A stretch of DNA of 64,000 bases from Pseudomonas japonica. Its GTDB lineage: Bacteria > Pseudomonadota > Gammaproteobacteria > Pseudomonadales > Pseudomonadaceae. Below, piece by piece: positions 35,188 to 45,515 of the stretch (position 1 is the first letter of the stretch; every line of letters begins with the position of its first letter). The notes beneath the pieces were generated by a model. It worked only from the letters and a program-made list of their open reading frames with translations, made no database searches and was not told the DNA's origin. The position numbers were made by a program, and so were the translations under genes. The DNA is taken from NCBI RefSeq assembly GCF_013522925.1, contig NZ_JAAMQU010000002.1, positions 248,001 to 312,000 of the forward strand, given 5' to 3'.

Positions 35188-36016
35188 GGTAGCTCCTGCG
35201 CAGTATCCATTGGTGCACCACGGTGACCAGCCCCATCATCGCTACCAGGATGATCGCCAGCGCGCTGGCAAGGTTAGGGTCCAGCGAAATGTCACCGGCC
35301 ACCATGGCAGCGATGCGGATGGGCAGCACGTTGAAGTTGCCGGTGGTGAGGGCATACACGGTGGCATAGGCGCCTAAAGCGTTGGCTAGCAGAATCACGA
35401 AGGTGCCCAGCAACGCGGGCATCAGCACCGGTAGCCCGATGCGCCGCCAGTATTGCCAGGCGCTGGCCCCAAGCAGTGCGGCGGCATCGCGCCAGTCGTC
35501 CTTCAAAGCATCAAAGGCCGGGTACAGCAGCAATACGCCCAGCGGAATCTGAAAATACGTGTACACCACGATCAGGCCGACCTTGGAATACAGGTTGAAG
35601 TCGGTCAGCAGCCCGCTTTGCTTGAGCAGCAGGGTAATGGCCCCGTTGAACCCCAGCAGAATGATGAAGGCAAACGCCAGGGGCACCCCGGCGAAGTTGC
35701 TGGTCATGTTGGCGAAGGAGGTGACGAAGTTGCGCAGCCGGGAGTCCACCTGGCGCAGGGAGTAACTCCCCAGCACGGCAATCACCAACCCGATCACGCT
35801 GGACCACAGGCTGATTTCCAGGCTGAACTGCATCGCCTGGCGATAAAAGCGTGAGCTGAAGGCCTTGGCGAAATTCGCGAGGCCCCAGCCGTCCGCGCTT
35901 TGCAGGCTGCTGATCGCCACCCACGCCAGCGGGGCAAGCTGGAACACGATGAAGAAGACGGCAAACGGCAGCAGCAACAGCGCTGCCAGCCACTTGCCCC
36001 GGGGCGCGTCGCTCAT
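35174..36016 (-). CDS. ABC importer permease (PhnU-like)
   Basis: A 280-residue inner-membrane permease with six helices, the first being LAALLLLPFAVFFIVFQLAPLAW, and the EAA loop DDWRDAAALLGASAWQYWRRIGLPVL. It starts 2 bases after the binding-protein gene and overlaps the next permease gene by 14 bases, so the genes form one operon. Confidence 0.86.
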   Translation of the reverse strand: MSDAPRGKWLAALLLLPFAVFFIVFQLAPLAWVAISSLQSADGWGLANFAKAFSSRFYRQAMQFSLEISLWSSVIGLVIAVLGSYSLRQVDSRLRNFVTSFANMTSNFAGVPLAFAFIILLGFNGAITLLLKQSGLLTDFNLYSKVGLIVVYTYFQIPLGVLLLYPAFDALKDDWRDAAALLGASAWQYWRRIGLPVLMPALLGTFVILLANALGAYATVYALTTGNFNVLPIRIAAMVAGDISLDPNLASALAIILVAMMGLVTVVHQWILRRSYHGRR

Positions 36017-36018
36017 GG

Positions 36019-37098
36019 TTATTGCATTTCAACGATGACTTGTTCGTTCCACTGCTGCGGCAGCGCCTTGGAGCTCTTTTCCCAAGCGGCTGCGTTGGTG
36101 ATCGGTTTCACGCTCTTGTATTGCTCGGCAGGCAGCAGTTTGGCGGCCACTTCAGGGGGCAGCTTCACATGATCGGCGCGGATAGGTCGCGCGTGGCCGG
36201 TGGCCAGGTTGATCTGCCCGGCATCGCTGAGGATGTATTCGCGAGCGAACTTCGCCGCGTTGGGGTGCTTGGCGTATTTGTTGATGATGGTGGTGTAGCC
36301 GGAGATCACCGAGCCGTCGGACGGGATCAACACATCAAAGCGCTTGGGGTCGATCTGGTCACGGTAGCTAAGCCCGTTGAAGTCCCATACCACGCCCACT
36401 TCGATCTCGCCCTTTTCCAGGGTTTGAATGGTGGGGTTGGCCAAAGACAGGCGGCCTTGCTTCGCCAGCTTGGTGAACAGCTCCAGACCCGGGGCCAGGT
36501 TGGTTTCGTCGCCCTTGTAAGCGATGGCCGCTGCCAGCACGCCGTTGGCCGCCTGTGCAGCTGTGCTCACGTCGCCGATGGCAACCTTGTACTTGCCGCT
36601 TTCCAGGTCATGCCAGCTCTTGGGGGCGTCGCTGTCTTTCACCAGCTGCTTGTTGATGATGAAGGCGATGCTGCCAGTGTAGGCCAGCATCCAGTGGCCG
36701 TCCTTGTCCTTCGCCCAATCCGGGATCTGCGCCCAGGTGCTCGGCTTGTAGGGCTGGGTGACACCCTGGCTGGCGGCAATCGGGCCGAAGGCCGCGCCCA
36801 CATCGCCGATATCGGCGCTGGCGTTGTCCTTCTCGGCGGCGAACTTGGCGATCTCCTGCGCCGAGCTCATGTCAGTGTCCACGTGCTTGAGGCCGTACTT
36901 GCTGGCCAGGTCGTCCCAGGTGCCCTTCCAGTTGGCCCAGGCGTCTGGCATGCCCACGCTGTTCACTTCGCCTTCTTTCTTCGCGGCGGCTTCCAGGCTG
37001 GCCAGCTCATCGGCGGCCATGGCTGAGTTGCCCAGTGCCAGGGCCGAACCCAGCAGCGAGGCCATGAACAGTGTTTTTAGCGTGGGCTGCTTTTTCAT
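36019..37098 (-). CDS. ABC importer periplasmic binding protein (PhnS-like)
   Basis: A 359-residue periplasmic protein with signal peptide LKTLFMASLLGSALALGNSAMA (cleavage before ADE). The mature protein has the type II binding-protein fold of the iron/polyamine/AEP group, with AKKEGEVNSVGMPDAWANWKG at its start, NPTIQTLEKGEIEVGVVWDFNGL in the middle and AKFAREYILSDAGQ near the end. GGAG is 6 bases before the start. It is the first gene of the ABC operon, facing the UTRA regulator across a 296-base control region. Confidence 0.86.
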   Translation of the reverse strand: MKKQPTLKTLFMASLLGSALALGNSAMAADELASLEAAAKKEGEVNSVGMPDAWANWKGTWDDLASKYGLKHVDTDMSSAQEIAKFAAEKDNASADIGDVGAAFGPIAASQGVTQPYKPSTWAQIPDWAKDKDGHWMLAYTGSIAFIINKQLVKDSDAPKSWHDLESGKYKVAIGDVSTAAQAANGVLAAAIAYKGDETNLAPGLELFTKLAKQGRLSLANPTIQTLEKGEIEVGVVWDFNGLSYRDQIDPKRFDVLIPSDGSVISGYTTIINKYAKHPNAAKFAREYILSDAGQINLATGHARPIRADHVKLPPEVAAKLLPAEQYKSVKPITNAAAWEKSSKALPQQWNEQVIVEMQ

Positions 37099-37144
37099 CT
37101 GTAGCTCCAGAAGACAAACGTCATAGGGAGGAGGTGTCGCTTGC

Positions 37145-37156
37145 TGGTCTAGGTCA
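37145..37156. promoter_or_regulatory. Secondary UTRA operator-like site
   Basis: TGGTCTAGGTCA, sharing the half-site TGGTCTAG with the perfect palindrome at 37369 and lying within a TTGCTG-N8-CAGCAA dyad (37141-37160). It is 47 bases before the binding-protein start. A third half-site (TAGACCA) is at 37237-37243. Confidence 0.45.
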
Positions 37157-37368
37157 GCAATACGCAGGCCAATCTAGCGAGGCGGCATGACATTTTGATG
37201 TCCATGCGCCGCTATTGCCGTTTCGCTGAACAAGCGTAGACCAAGCCGCCGCCCTTGGTGGGCCGAGCATGCAAAGGCCTGGCTGATGCCGCGTTGTCAT
37301 CTATCGTTCATTCGGGCGACCTAGGCTGACTGCAACGGTACCTGGCCCCACAGGCCCTGTCAGTGCAC

Positions 37369-37380
37369 TGGTCTAGACCA
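37369..37380. promoter_or_regulatory. Operator for the HutC/UTRA regulator (TGGTCTAGACCA)
   Basis: A perfect 12-bp palindrome just 14 bases before the regulator's ATG. It fits the HutC-type GT-N-TA-N-AC core and differs at one position from TGGTATAGACCA, which I recall as a mycobacterial PhnF site. Binding here would block the regulator's own transcription or early elongation. Confidence 0.65.
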
Positions 37381-37394
37381 ACAAGGAAGCTGGC

Positions 37395-38105
37395 ATGCGA
37401 GAGAATGCACCGCGAGCAGTCACCGCCATAGGCGCGGCCTTGCAAGAGCAGATCGAGCATGGGTTATTGCAGCCTGGAGCCAAGCTGCCGGCGGAGCGAA
37501 CCCTCAGCGAGTTGTTCGCCACAACGCGCATTACCTTGCGCGAGGCGTTGCTGCAGCTTGAAGCGCGTGGCCTGGTGTATCGCGAAGACCGCCGCGGTTG
37601 GTTCGTGTCCCCGCCACGGCTGACCTACGACCTCAATGAGCGCAGCCACTTCCATGCCATGGCCCAGCGTCATGGCCGTTTGCCCGCGACCGAGTTGATT
37701 ACCGCCCGGGCCCAGGCCGCCCCTGCCGCGATCTGCGACTACCTGGGGCTGGCACCATTGTCCGCGGTATATCGCATCTGCCGTGCCCGGCGTATCGACG
37801 GCCGTTTGGTGCTGTATGTGGAGCATTACCTCAACCCGGCGTGCTTTCCCGGCTTGCTCGGCCATGACCTTAGCCAGCCGCTGACCGAGCTGTATGCCCG
37901 CGAATATGGCATCGAATATGGGCAGGTAGAGTTCGAGCTGTTACCTACCGCCTTGCCCAGCGACGCCGCCCTCGCGTTGAAGGTATCCACGGGAAGCCCT
38001 GGACTGCGCATTACCCGTATCAACCACGACCGCCAGGGCAGGCGAATCGACTGCGACCTGGAGTATTGGCGCCACGATGCGATCCGGGTGGTGGCAACGG
38101 TGTAG
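37395..38105 (+). CDS. GntR-family (HutC/PhnF type, UTRA) repressor
   Basis: A 236-residue regulator: winged helix (about 8-75, LQEQIEHGLLQPGAKLPAER, TLSELFATTRITLREALLQLE) and UTRA effector domain (about 95-235). The sequence RICRARRIDGRLVLYVEHYL is the UTRA signature region. It is divergent from the ABC importer and should repress it until its ligand binds. UTRA proteins of this type sense phosphonates, sugars-P or histidine derivatives. AAGGA is 7 bases before the start. Confidence 0.88.
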   Translation: MRENAPRAVTAIGAALQEQIEHGLLQPGAKLPAERTLSELFATTRITLREALLQLEARGLVYREDRRGWFVSPPRLTYDLNERSHFHAMAQRHGRLPATELITARAQAAPAAICDYLGLAPLSAVYRICRARRIDGRLVLYVEHYLNPACFPGLLGHDLSQPLTELYAREYGIEYGQVEFELLPTALPSDAALALKVSTGSPGLRITRINHDRQGRRIDCDLEYWRHDAIRVVATV

Positions 38106-38189
38106 TCATAGGGAGGCGGGCCAGTGTCATGCGAGCGTAAACCAGCACTGGCATTCTCTGCCCAAACCCAGGCACAGGAGCGCTACGTT

Positions 38190-38276
38190 ATGAACGAATA
38201 CGAAGAAGCCTTGCTGGAGCAAGCCGCCGACGCCTACGAAACTGCAGACGTCGAGGACGATGCCGAGGAGCTTTAA
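38190..38276 (+). CDS. 28-residue acidic mini-protein
   Basis: A very short frame with a good ribosome site (AGGAG, 8-9 bases before ATG). The product, NEYEEALLEQAADAYETADV followed by EDDAEEL, is strongly acidic with one likely helix. Its TAA overlaps by two bases the stop codon of the convergent MscS gene (38273-38275). I cannot name it. Evidence for coding is the ribosome site and helix-like composition only. Confidence 0.45.
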   Translation: MNEYEEALLEQAADAYETADVEDDAEEL

Positions 38277-40435
38277 CGCGCCGGTGGGCCGGCGTGTGTC
38301 ACCTGCACGCTCAGGCGCGGGGTAGCCAGGTCCAGCCCGGCTTCGTCCAGGGTACGCTTGAGCAGCAGGTTGAAGGCCCGGGAGATTTCCCACTGCTTCA
38401 GCGGCGCGGTCTTGAAGCGCGCCCTTAGCACCGCCGAGCCAGACTCGAAGCTTTCAACCCCCTGAAATTCCAGCGGCGACCAGATTTCACGGCGCAGCAG
38501 CGGGTCGCTGTGCATCTTCTGGCCCACGTCCCGCATCAGCTTGATCGCATCGTCTATGCCTACCGTATAGGGAATGGCCACGCGGAAAATCGCGTAGCCG
38601 AACTCCCGCGAGTAGTTCTTGATGCTCTTGATCTCGCTGAACGGAATGGTGTGCACGATGCCGTCGATGTCCCGCAGGCGCACCGTACGAATCGTCAAGC
38701 CTTCCACCGTGCCCAGGTGGCCGCCCAGGTCCACGTAGTCATCGATGGCGAGGGAGTCCTCCACGATGATGAACAGCCCGGTGATCAGGTCCGCCACCAG
38801 CGATTGGGCGCCGAAACCGATCGCCAGGCCGATCACACCGGCACCGGCCAGCAGAGGCGTGACGTTCACGCCCATGTTGGCCAGGGCCACGATCCCGGCA
38901 ATCACGAAAATGGCCACGAACAGCACGTTGCGAATCAACGGCATCATGGTTTGCGCGCGGGCGTTCGCCAGGCCTTTGCGAGAGCGTGCCAGGCCAAGAT
39001 GAATGGCGGTGTCGGCCAGGATCCACACCAGCCAGGCGAACATCAATGTGCCGGTAAGGCCGAACAGCCGAAGGCTGAAGTCATGACCACTGCCTTCGGT
39101 AAAGCGGATAAGCGACAGCCCCCACACCCTCAGGCCCAGCTCGAGAAACACCATCCACACAAAGATGTGCACCAAGGTGTAGAAGAAGCTTTTCAGCCGC
39201 TCGGCGTACGCTTCCTGACGGCGGGGCCGGTGGCTGGGCTTTTGCGCCTGGCGGCTGACCAGCCCGTTGATCACCATGCACACCACCAGCAGCACCGTGC
39301 ACAGCAACGATTGGCGCAGCGCCGTGCTGGTGTCACCGGCGGAGATAAAGGTGCCTACCAGCGACACGCCTACCAGCACCAGCGCCGGCAGGTACCAGTA
39401 AGTACCCAGCACCTCCAGGGTGTCGGTCATCGCCCGTTTGTGCAGGCGCCTGTCCAGTGGCTGATTGCAGATCAAATGCGCGATCGGGCGGCGGAAACGC
39501 AGAATGAACAACCCACTGAACAGCGCGGCCAGCACATTGGCCAGGGCGGCTGCGGTGTGGGCCAGGTGCGGGCCCAGGCCGGCGACCAGCCGAGGATCGC
39601 TCAGCGCCTCGCCAAACGCGGCGAAGCTGCCGATCAGCCACATTGGCCGGAAGGCGCGACGCCGCAGGATGTACAGCGCGCGGTGCCGATGCGGCCCATC
39701 GAGCAGGGAGAATGCGATAACGCAGATCGCCGCGAAACAGGTACCGACCACCAGTGCGTAGGCCACCACCAGCGCCAGGTCCTTGCCCAGCGACGATGGC
39801 ACGGCATAGCCGATGCCAAGCGTGAGCCCGAGCGCCACCAGCCAGGGGCCGATCTTGCGCAGGGCGAACCGCAGCAGGTCCCAGGTGCTGGGATGCTGGG
39901 GTAGCTCTTCGGTCAGGCCGAAGCGTTCGCGCATGCGCTGGCTGAGCCAGTTCAGCAAAGAAGCCAGCAGCGCCCAGGCCAGGATCGTGGCCATGAACAC
40001 CAGCGCTACGGTGCCTTGATCCACAACGGTGCTTGCACGGTCCAGCAGTTCAGTGCGGGCCAGGGTAAGTTCTTCCAGCCACTGGCTCAGCGGGCTGTCT
40101 TCGCCGGCGAATTGCCGCTCCAGCGCTCGCACCGTACCGCCCAGCAGGCCGACCACGCCTTCTTCCTGGGCGGGCTTGGCCTTGTGGCTGGCTTCACGCA
40201 GTTGTTTGAGATCGCTCAGCAGCCGGGCGCGCTGCGCGTCGTTCTCCAAGGTAGCAATCACCTGGTCCAGCGACTGGTCGAGGTTTTCGGCGGGTGCCTC
40301 GCTTTTGGCCGAGCCGCCCAGCAGGCTTGGCAGCCCGCTCGCCTGTGCCGGCAGCGCAACAGCTATCACGCACCACAGCAGCCAGCCAAGGGCCCGCGCC
40401 CAGCGGCGGGAAGGCCCCTGTATCGCCGTGATCAC
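38273..40435 (-). CDS. Large MscS-family mechanosensitive channel
   Basis: A 720-residue protein: signal peptide ([17 protein letters not shown]), a periplasmic helical region, about ten membrane helices, then the MscS pore and beta domain. The pore-lining helix is in [20 protein letters not shown] followed by [19 protein letters not shown], and the beta domain follows with [18 protein letters not shown]. The size and layout resemble YbiO-type channels that open on hypo-osmotic shock. The start is GTG at 40435, overlapping the apeB stop (GTGA), so the two genes are coupled. Confidence 0.87.
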   Translation of the reverse strand: MITAIQGPSRRWARALGWLLWCVIAVALPAQASGLPSLLGGSAKSEAPAENLDQSLDQVIATLENDAQRARLLSDLKQLREASHKAKPAQEEGVVGLLGGTVRALERQFAGEDSPLSQWLEELTLARTELLDRASTVVDQGTVALVFMATILAWALLASLLNWLSQRMRERFGLTEELPQHPSTWDLLRFALRKIGPWLVALGLTLGIGYAVPSSLGKDLALVVAYALVVGTCFAAICVIAFSLLDGPHRHRALYILRRRAFRPMWLIGSFAAFGEALSDPRLVAGLGPHLAHTAAALANVLAALFSGLFILRFRRPIAHLICNQPLDRRLHKRAMTDTLEVLGTYWYLPALVLVGVSLVGTFISAGDTSTALRQSLLCTVLLVVCMVINGLVSRQAQKPSHRPRRQEAYAERLKSFFYTLVHIFVWMVFLELGLRVWGLSLIRFTEGSGHDFSLRLFGLTGTLMFAWLVWILADTAIHLGLARSRKGLANARAQTMMPLIRNVLFVAIFVIAGIVALANMGVNVTPLLAGAGVIGLAIGFGAQSLVADLITGLFIIVEDSLAIDDYVDLGGHLGTVEGLTIRTVRLRDIDGIVHTIPFSEIKSIKNYSREFGYAIFRVAIPYTVGIDDAIKLMRDVGQKMHSDPLLRREIWSPLEFQGVESFESGSAVLRARFKTAPLKQWEISRAFNLLLKRTLDEAGLDLATPRLSVQVTHAGPPAR

Positions 40436-41721
40436 GGCAGCGCTCGGGCAGCATAGAAGGCGCCCAGCACCTTCACCAGGTGGGCCAGGTCATGGCTGCC
40501 GGCCAGCTCGCGGATGGAATGCATGGCGAACGTCGGCAGGCCGATGTCCACGGTGCGTACACCCAGGCGGCTTGCGGTGATTGGCCCGATGGTGGAGCCG
40601 CAGCCCATGTCGCTTCGCACCACAAAGCTCTGCACAGGCACTTCCTCGGCCATGCACAAGTGGCGGAAGAAGCCAGCGGTCTCGCTGTTGGTGGCGTAGC
40701 GCTGGTTGCTGTTGACCTTGATCACCGGCCCGGCATTGAGCTTGGGGCCATGGTTGCCGTCGTGCTTGTCGGCATAGTTGGGGTGCACGCCGTGTGCGTT
40801 GTCGGCCGACACCAGCAAGGAACGCTGGATGGCTCGCACATACTCGTCGCCCTCGGGCAGCAATCGCTGGAGGGTTTGCTCCAGCAGCGGGCCGTCAGCG
40901 CCACAGGCGGAGCTGGAGCCCACCTCTTCATGGTCAGTGCAGATCAGCACGCAGGTTTCATCCCCTTCGGCCCGCAGCAAGGCTTGCAGGCCGGCGAAGC
41001 AGGACAGCAGGTTGTCCAGGCGAGCGCCAGCGATGAACTCGCCGTTCAAGCCGATCACTGCGGCAGGCTGGGTGTCGTAGAAGCTCAACTCGTAGTCGAG
41101 CACCACGTCGGCATTCACGTCGTGCTCGCGGGCCAACTGCTCGGTGAGCAGGGCGCGAAAATCGAAGCGATCACCGCCGGCTACCTGGGCCAGGATCGGC
41201 GGCAGTTCGTTCTGTGCATTGATCGCCCAGCCTTCGTTGGCGGTGCGGTTGAGGTGAATCGCCAGGCTGGGGATTACCGCGATAGGCAGGCGGAAGTCCA
41301 CCAGCTGGCTGGCCACGCGGCCGTCCTGGCGGAAGGTGACACGCCCGGCGAGCGAGAGGTCGCGGTCGAACCAGGGCGCCAGCAGCGCACCGCCATAGAC
41401 TTCCACGCCCAGCTGCAGGAAACCCTGACGTTGCAGCTCCGGCTGCGGCTTCACCCGCAGGCACGGGCTGTCGGTGTGGGCACCTACCAGGCGAAGGCCT
41501 TCGGTAACCGGGGATTCCTTGCCCAGGCGGATGGCGATGATCGACGAGTCGTTACGGGTGAGGTAGTAGCGCCCACCCGGAGTGGTGTTCCAGCGCTCGC
41601 GTTCGTCAAGCCGTTGATAGCCGGCGGCTTCGAGGCGTTTGGCGAGGGTGGCGGTGGCGTGGAAAGGGGTGGGCGAGGCCTTGAGGAATTCGATCAGGCC
41701 TTGGTTCAAAGTGTCGCGCAT
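40432..41721 (-). CDS. apeB: M18-family aspartyl aminopeptidase
   Basis: A 429-residue di-zinc aminopeptidase that removes N-terminal acidic residues. Metal and catalytic motifs are [13 protein letters not shown] (His, Asp), [15 protein letters not shown] (catalytic Glu and Glu/Asp ligands), [12 protein letters not shown], and the C-terminal His in FAMHSIRE. Length is right for the family. GGAG is 8 bases before the ATG. The gene is upstream of, and overlaps, the mechanosensitive channel gene. Confidence 0.92.
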   Translation of the reverse strand: MRDTLNQGLIEFLKASPTPFHATATLAKRLEAAGYQRLDERERWNTTPGGRYYLTRNDSSIIAIRLGKESPVTEGLRLVGAHTDSPCLRVKPQPELQRQGFLQLGVEVYGGALLAPWFDRDLSLAGRVTFRQDGRVASQLVDFRLPIAVIPSLAIHLNRTANEGWAINAQNELPPILAQVAGGDRFDFRALLTEQLAREHDVNADVVLDYELSFYDTQPAAVIGLNGEFIAGARLDNLLSCFAGLQALLRAEGDETCVLICTDHEEVGSSSACGADGPLLEQTLQRLLPEGDEYVRAIQRSLLVSADNAHGVHPNYADKHDGNHGPKLNAGPVIKVNSNQRYATNSETAGFFRHLCMAEEVPVQSFVVRSDMGCGSTIGPITASRLGVRTVDIGLPTFAMHSIRELAGSHDLAHLVKVLGAFYAARALP

Positions 41722-41794
41722 CAGGGTACTCCAGGCAGCAATGCCGCGAGTCTAGCGCATTCGTCTGGTGAATGGTTTCAATGCACCATGAAGC

Positions 41795-42430
41795 TTAAAA
41801 CGGTGCCGGGCACTCGAAACGCACGCGCTCACCGGTGACCGGGTGGCTGAAGGCAAGCATGCTGGCATGCAGGCACAGCCGAGGGGCAGCTTGCAGTGCC
41901 GCGTCGTGAGCATAGAGGCGGTCCCCCAGCAGTGGATGGCCGATGCTCAGCATGTGCACACGCAACTGATGGGAGCGGCCAGTGACCGGCGTGAGCTCAA
42001 CGCGGCAAACGTCGCCATTGCGCTCCAGCACACGCCAGAAGGTGAGCGCGTGCTTGCCCAGCTCATGATCCACCACATGCCGGGGCTTGGTGGGCGGGTC
42101 GTAGCGCAAGGGGAGGTCGATGCTGCCGCTGTCCAGCGCGGGCTGGCCCCAGCAAAGCGCGGTGTAGGCCTTTTCCGTTTCCCGGTCATGGAACTGACGG
42201 GACAGCTCGCGGTGGCTGTCCGGATTGCGCGCCAGCAGAATGATCCCCGAGGTTTCCCAATCCAGCCGGTGGACGATCAACGCCTCCGGGTAGCCGTTTT
42301 CCTGCAGGCGGGTAATCAGGCAATCCTTGTTGTCGTCCGCGCGCCCAGGCACGGAGAGCAGCAGGGTCGGCTTGTCGATCACCAGAAACGAAGGGTCCTG
42401 GTGCAGGATGCGAATGTTGGACAGAGGCAT
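41795..42430 (-). CDS. rluA: Pseudouridine synthase RluA
   Basis: A 211-residue pseudouridine synthase very similar in layout to E. coli RluA, which modifies 23S rRNA U746 and tRNA U32. It includes VIDKPTLLLSVPGR, the catalytic Asp in HRLDWETSG, and PVTGRSHQLRVHMLSIGHP near the C-terminus. There is no S4 domain, as in RluA. The start at 42430 aligns with the family N-terminus; the longer frame adds 8 residues. It lies 69 bases after minE on the same strand. Confidence 0.9.
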   Translation of the reverse strand: MPLSNIRILHQDPSFLVIDKPTLLLSVPGRADDNKDCLITRLQENGYPEALIVHRLDWETSGIILLARNPDSHRELSRQFHDRETEKAYTALCWGQPALDSGSIDLPLRYDPPTKPRHVVDHELGKHALTFWRVLERNGDVCRVELTPVTGRSHQLRVHMLSIGHPLLGDRLYAHDAALQAAPRLCLHASMLAFSHPVTGERVRFECPAPF

Positions 42431-42499
42431 TGCGGGAGTGCTCTTGGAACGCACATGGCGGCTTGCAGGGAAGCCACCACATGGGGAACCCGGGCCGCT

Positions 42500-42754
42500 T
42501 CAGCGGTCGGGCAGGGTGATGTTGAGTTCGAGGATCGAACAGCTGCCCTGGTTTTCCAGAGCCACGTGCACGTCGTCGTTGTCGATGCTGACGTATTTGC
42601 GGATTACTTCCACCAGCTCTTTCTGCAAGGCAGGCAGGTAGTCGGGGGTAGCCCGCTGGCCGCGCTCGTGCGCCACGATAATCTGCAGACGCTCCTTCGC
42701 GACCGAAGCGGTGCTGCCTTTCTTGCGGTCGCGAAAGAAGTCGAAAATATTCAT
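42500..42754 (-). CDS. minE: Cell-division topological specificity factor MinE
   Basis: An 84-residue protein starting [13 protein letters not shown] (membrane-targeting and MinD-stimulating helix) followed by [23 protein letters not shown] (the conserved MinD-contact segment) and the dimerisation domain. It drives MinCD oscillation. Its ATG overlaps the TGA of minD by four bases (ATGA), giving coupled translation. Confidence 0.96.
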   Translation of the reverse strand: MNIFDFFRDRKKGSTASVAKERLQIIVAHERGQRATPDYLPALQKELVEVIRKYVSIDNDDVHVALENQGSCSILELNITLPDR

Positions 42755-43566
42755 TCACGGCCTCCAAACAGGCGCTGTAGCCAGCCCTTTTTCTGCACGT
42801 CGAGGAAGCGATGGGCGACTTCCTTGCCCAGCAGGCGGTCTACCGCGTCGCTGTAGGCCTGGCCCGCATCGCTTTGTTCGTCGAGAATCACCGGCACGCC
42901 CTGGTTGGACGCCTTGAGTACCGCCTGGGATTCGGGAATCACGCCCAGCAGGCGAATGGCGAGGATTTCTTCCACGTCTTCGACACCGAGCATTTCGCCT
43001 TTGCTCACGCGCTCCGGGTTGTAGCGGGTGAGCAGCAAGTGTTCCTTGATCGGGTCTTCGCCGATTTCGGCGCGGCGCGACTTGCTGGCCAGCAGGCCCA
43101 GCATGCGGTCCGAGTCTCGTACCGAGGACACTTCCGGGTTGGTGACCACGATGGCTTCGTCGGCGAAGTACATGGCCAGGCTGGCGCCCTTCTCGATACC
43201 GGCCGGGGAGTCGCAGATCACGTACTCGAAGTCCTGCTTGAGTTCGTTGAGTACCTTTTCCACGCCATCCTGGGTAAGGGCATCCTTGTCGCGGGTCTGG
43301 CTGGCGGCGAGTACATACAGGTTCTCGAGCCGCTTGTCCTTGATCAGTGCCTGCTTGAGCGTTGCTTCGTTGTTTACCACGTTCACGAAGTCGTACACCA
43401 CGCGACGCTCGCAGCCCATGATCAGGTCGAGGTTACGCAGGCCGACGTCGAAGTCGACGATAACGGTTTTGTGGCCGCGCAATGCCAGGCCGGTGCCGAT
43501 GGCTGCGCTGGTGGTGGTCTTGCCCACACCACCCTTGCCGGAAGTAACCACGAGAATCTTGGCCAA
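42751..43566 (-). CDS. minD: Septum site-determining ATPase MinD
   Basis: A 271-residue ParA-family ATPase. The deviant Walker [11 protein letters not shown] has Lys11 and Lys16; [10 protein letters not shown] and [11 protein letters not shown] carry the remaining motifs. The C-terminus [10 protein letters not shown] is the amphipathic membrane-targeting helix. It lies between minC (137 bases upstream) and minE (overlap). Confidence 0.96.
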   Translation of the reverse strand: MAKILVVTSGKGGVGKTTTSAAIGTGLALRGHKTVIVDFDVGLRNLDLIMGCERRVVYDFVNVVNNEATLKQALIKDKRLENLYVLAASQTRDKDALTQDGVEKVLNELKQDFEYVICDSPAGIEKGASLAMYFADEAIVVTNPEVSSVRDSDRMLGLLASKSRRAEIGEDPIKEHLLLTRYNPERVSKGEMLGVEDVEEILAIRLLGVIPESQAVLKASNQGVPVILDEQSDAGQAYSDAVDRLLGKEVAHRFLDVQKKGWLQRLFGGRE

Positions 43567-43703
43567 GGTGTATCACCCCTAAAGAAAAAGGACGTTGAGT
43601 CCTCGAAAACGTGAAGATGAAGATCGAATGCTTATGAATGTGCGTAACCTGGCGAAAACGCCGCCGACCGAACACGTTACGCATAAAATGGCGGCAGTAT
43701 CCG

Positions 43704-44459
43704 TTAAAGACGGGTGATGTTCAACACATCGGCAGTGAGGCTGATCTGTACCGCGTTGCCCCAGAGAGGGTCCCGCCTGAGGTCTTCGGCGACCTTGTAC
43801 TGCCCCGCGATGGACACCAGCTCCGCGCCCAGATGCTGGCAAAAGATACGAGCTCGCGTGTCGCCCTTGATCCCTGCCAGGGCACGGCCGCGCATGGGGC
43901 CGTACACATGGATGTTGCCATCGGCCAGAAGTTCCGCACCCGAGCTTACCGAGGACACGATCACCAGGTCCCCGCCTTGGGCGTAGATCTGCTGCCCACC
44001 CCGTATGGGCGTGGTGATCACCCGCGTGGGTTGGATGACGGGTGCTGGCGGCGTTTCGATCACGGGCGCAGGCGGCTCCACAGCCACCTTGCGCTCTTCG
44101 GGCAGTTCCACCGGGCGCTCGCGGGCGTTCGACGGCGGCAGTACCGGCAGGTCGATGGCGATCGCAGCGGCAATGTCTTCGATGCGCGCGGCGCGGATGG
44201 CCAGTGTGCGCAAGCCATGGTGGCGGCATACGCGCATCAGCCCGGGAAGGTCGATGGGCCCCCCATCGGCCGGCAGCTTGTCGAGCGCCAGCACCAACGG
44301 CGTATTGCTGAAGAAATTCGGCGCCTGGGCAACCTTGGCGGCCAATTGGCGGTCAAGGCCTTCGAGGTCATTGCGAGCCAACTCCAGCACGGTGATGGCG
44401 AGCATGCTGCCCTTCAGTTGAAATACGGCTTCCTGCTGCTGAGGTTCAGTTTGGCTCAT
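43704..44459 (-). CDS. minC: Septum formation inhibitor MinC
   Basis: A 251-residue protein with the N-terminal FtsZ-inhibiting domain (about 10-110, [20 protein letters not shown]) and a C-terminal beta-helix dimerisation domain (about 140-245, [26 protein letters not shown]). A proline-rich linker ([16 protein letters not shown]) joins them. The start is ATG at 44459; a TTG three codons earlier is possible. It is first of the minCDE cluster. Confidence 0.95.
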   Translation of the reverse strand: MSQTEPQQQEAVFQLKGSMLAITVLELARNDLEGLDRQLAAKVAQAPNFFSNTPLVLALDKLPADGGPIDLPGLMRVCRHHGLRTLAIRAARIEDIAAAIAIDLPVLPPSNARERPVELPEERKVAVEPPAPVIETPPAPVIQPTRVITTPIRGGQQIYAQGGDLVIVSSVSSGAELLADGNIHVYGPMRGRALAGIKGDTRARIFCQHLGAELVSIAGQYKVAEDLRRDPLWGNAVQISLTADVLNITRL

Positions 44460-44579
44460 GGTCGGCAAATGTCGCCTTGTCGCGAAAAGTGCCGTGACTT
44501 ATAGCGAGAACGCTTGCCAGCCGCAAGCCGCGCGCAACCCATGTAGAATGCGCGGCTTTGCCTTTGCCCGGAAATACCC

Positions 44580-45515
44580 ATGCAACGACCGCAGTTTCGC
44601 CGCGCCTTCCTTCATCCCCGCTACTGGCCCCTGTGGCTGGGGCTCGGGCTGCTGTGGCTTACGGTGCAGCTGCCCTATCCGGCCTTGCTGCGCCTGGGGG
44701 GCGCGCTGGGCCGGCTGATGGGGTATTTCGCCACGGATCGGCGCCTGATCGCTGCGCGTAACCTGGAGTTGTGTTTCCCCGAGCTCCCCGCCAAAGAGCG
44801 TGAGCGGCTACTCAAGGAAAACTTCCGCTCAACGGGCATCGCCTTCTTCGAAATGGCGATGAGCTGGTGGTGGCCGGCACCCCGGTTAGCGCGGCTGGCA
44901 CACATCGAAGGGCTGGAGCACCTGCGCGAAGCACAAGCGGCGGGGGAGGGCGCGATCCTGATGGCGGCGCACTTCACCACATTGGAAATCGGCGCGGCGC
45001 TGCTGGGCCAGCATCACACCATCGACGGCATGTACCGCGAACATGGCAATGCGCTGTTCGACTACATTCAGCGGCGTGGCCGCGAGCGGCATAACCTCGA
45101 CGCCCTGGCGGTGGAACGCGAGGATGTACGCGGCATGATGAAACTGCTGCGCAAGGGCCGCGCCATCTGGTATGCGCCCGATCAGGATTACGGCGCCAAG
45201 CAGAGCGTGTTCGTGCCGCTGTTCGGCATCCCCGCGGCCACGGTAACGGCCACCAGCACCTTCGCCAGGCTGGGCAAGGCACGGGTGATACCTTTCACTC
45301 AAATGCGGCTGGCTGATGGCAGTGGATACCGGCTGGTGGTACACCCGCCGCTGGACAACTTCCCCGCCGAGACGGTGGAAGAAGATTGCCTGCGGATCAA
45401 CCAATGGGTAGAAGAGGCGATCCGCGCCTGCCCCGAGCAATACCTGTGGGCGCACCGCCGATTCAAGTCACGCCCGGAAGGCGCGCCCAGGTTGTACCCC
45501 AAGCGCAAGGGCTGA
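44580..45515 (+). CDS. lpxL: Lipid A late acyltransferase (LpxL/HtrB)
   Basis: A 311-residue inner-membrane acyltransferase that adds a secondary acyl chain to Kdo-lipid A. It has a single N-terminal helix (YWPLWLGLGLLWLTVQLPY), the catalytic HX4E motif in MAAHFTTLEIG, and DQDYGAKQSVFVPLFG, the conserved substrate region. It is divergent from minC. It appears on its own, and P. putida-group genomes have another paralogue elsewhere, so which position it acylates is uncertain. Confidence 0.9.
   Translation: MQRPQFRRAFLHPRYWPLWLGLGLLWLTVQLPYPALLRLGGALGRLMGYFATDRRLIAARNLELCFPELPAKERERLLKENFRSTGIAFFEMAMSWWWPAPRLARLAHIEGLEHLREAQAAGEGAILMAAHFTTLEIGAALLGQHHTIDGMYREHGNALFDYIQRRGRERHNLDALAVEREDVRGMMKLLRKGRAIWYAPDQDYGAKQSVFVPLFGIPAATVTATSTFARLGKARVIPFTQMRLADGSGYRLVVHPPLDNFPAETVEEDCLRINQWVEEAIRACPEQYLWAHRRFKSRPEGAPRLYPKRKG

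Noticed and set aside
33399..37098. Calling the ABC importer a proven 2-aminoethylphosphonate transporter
   Set aside because: The subunits fit the family, but phosphonatase genes are missing and polyamine or iron carriers look similar, so no phn gene symbol was assigned.
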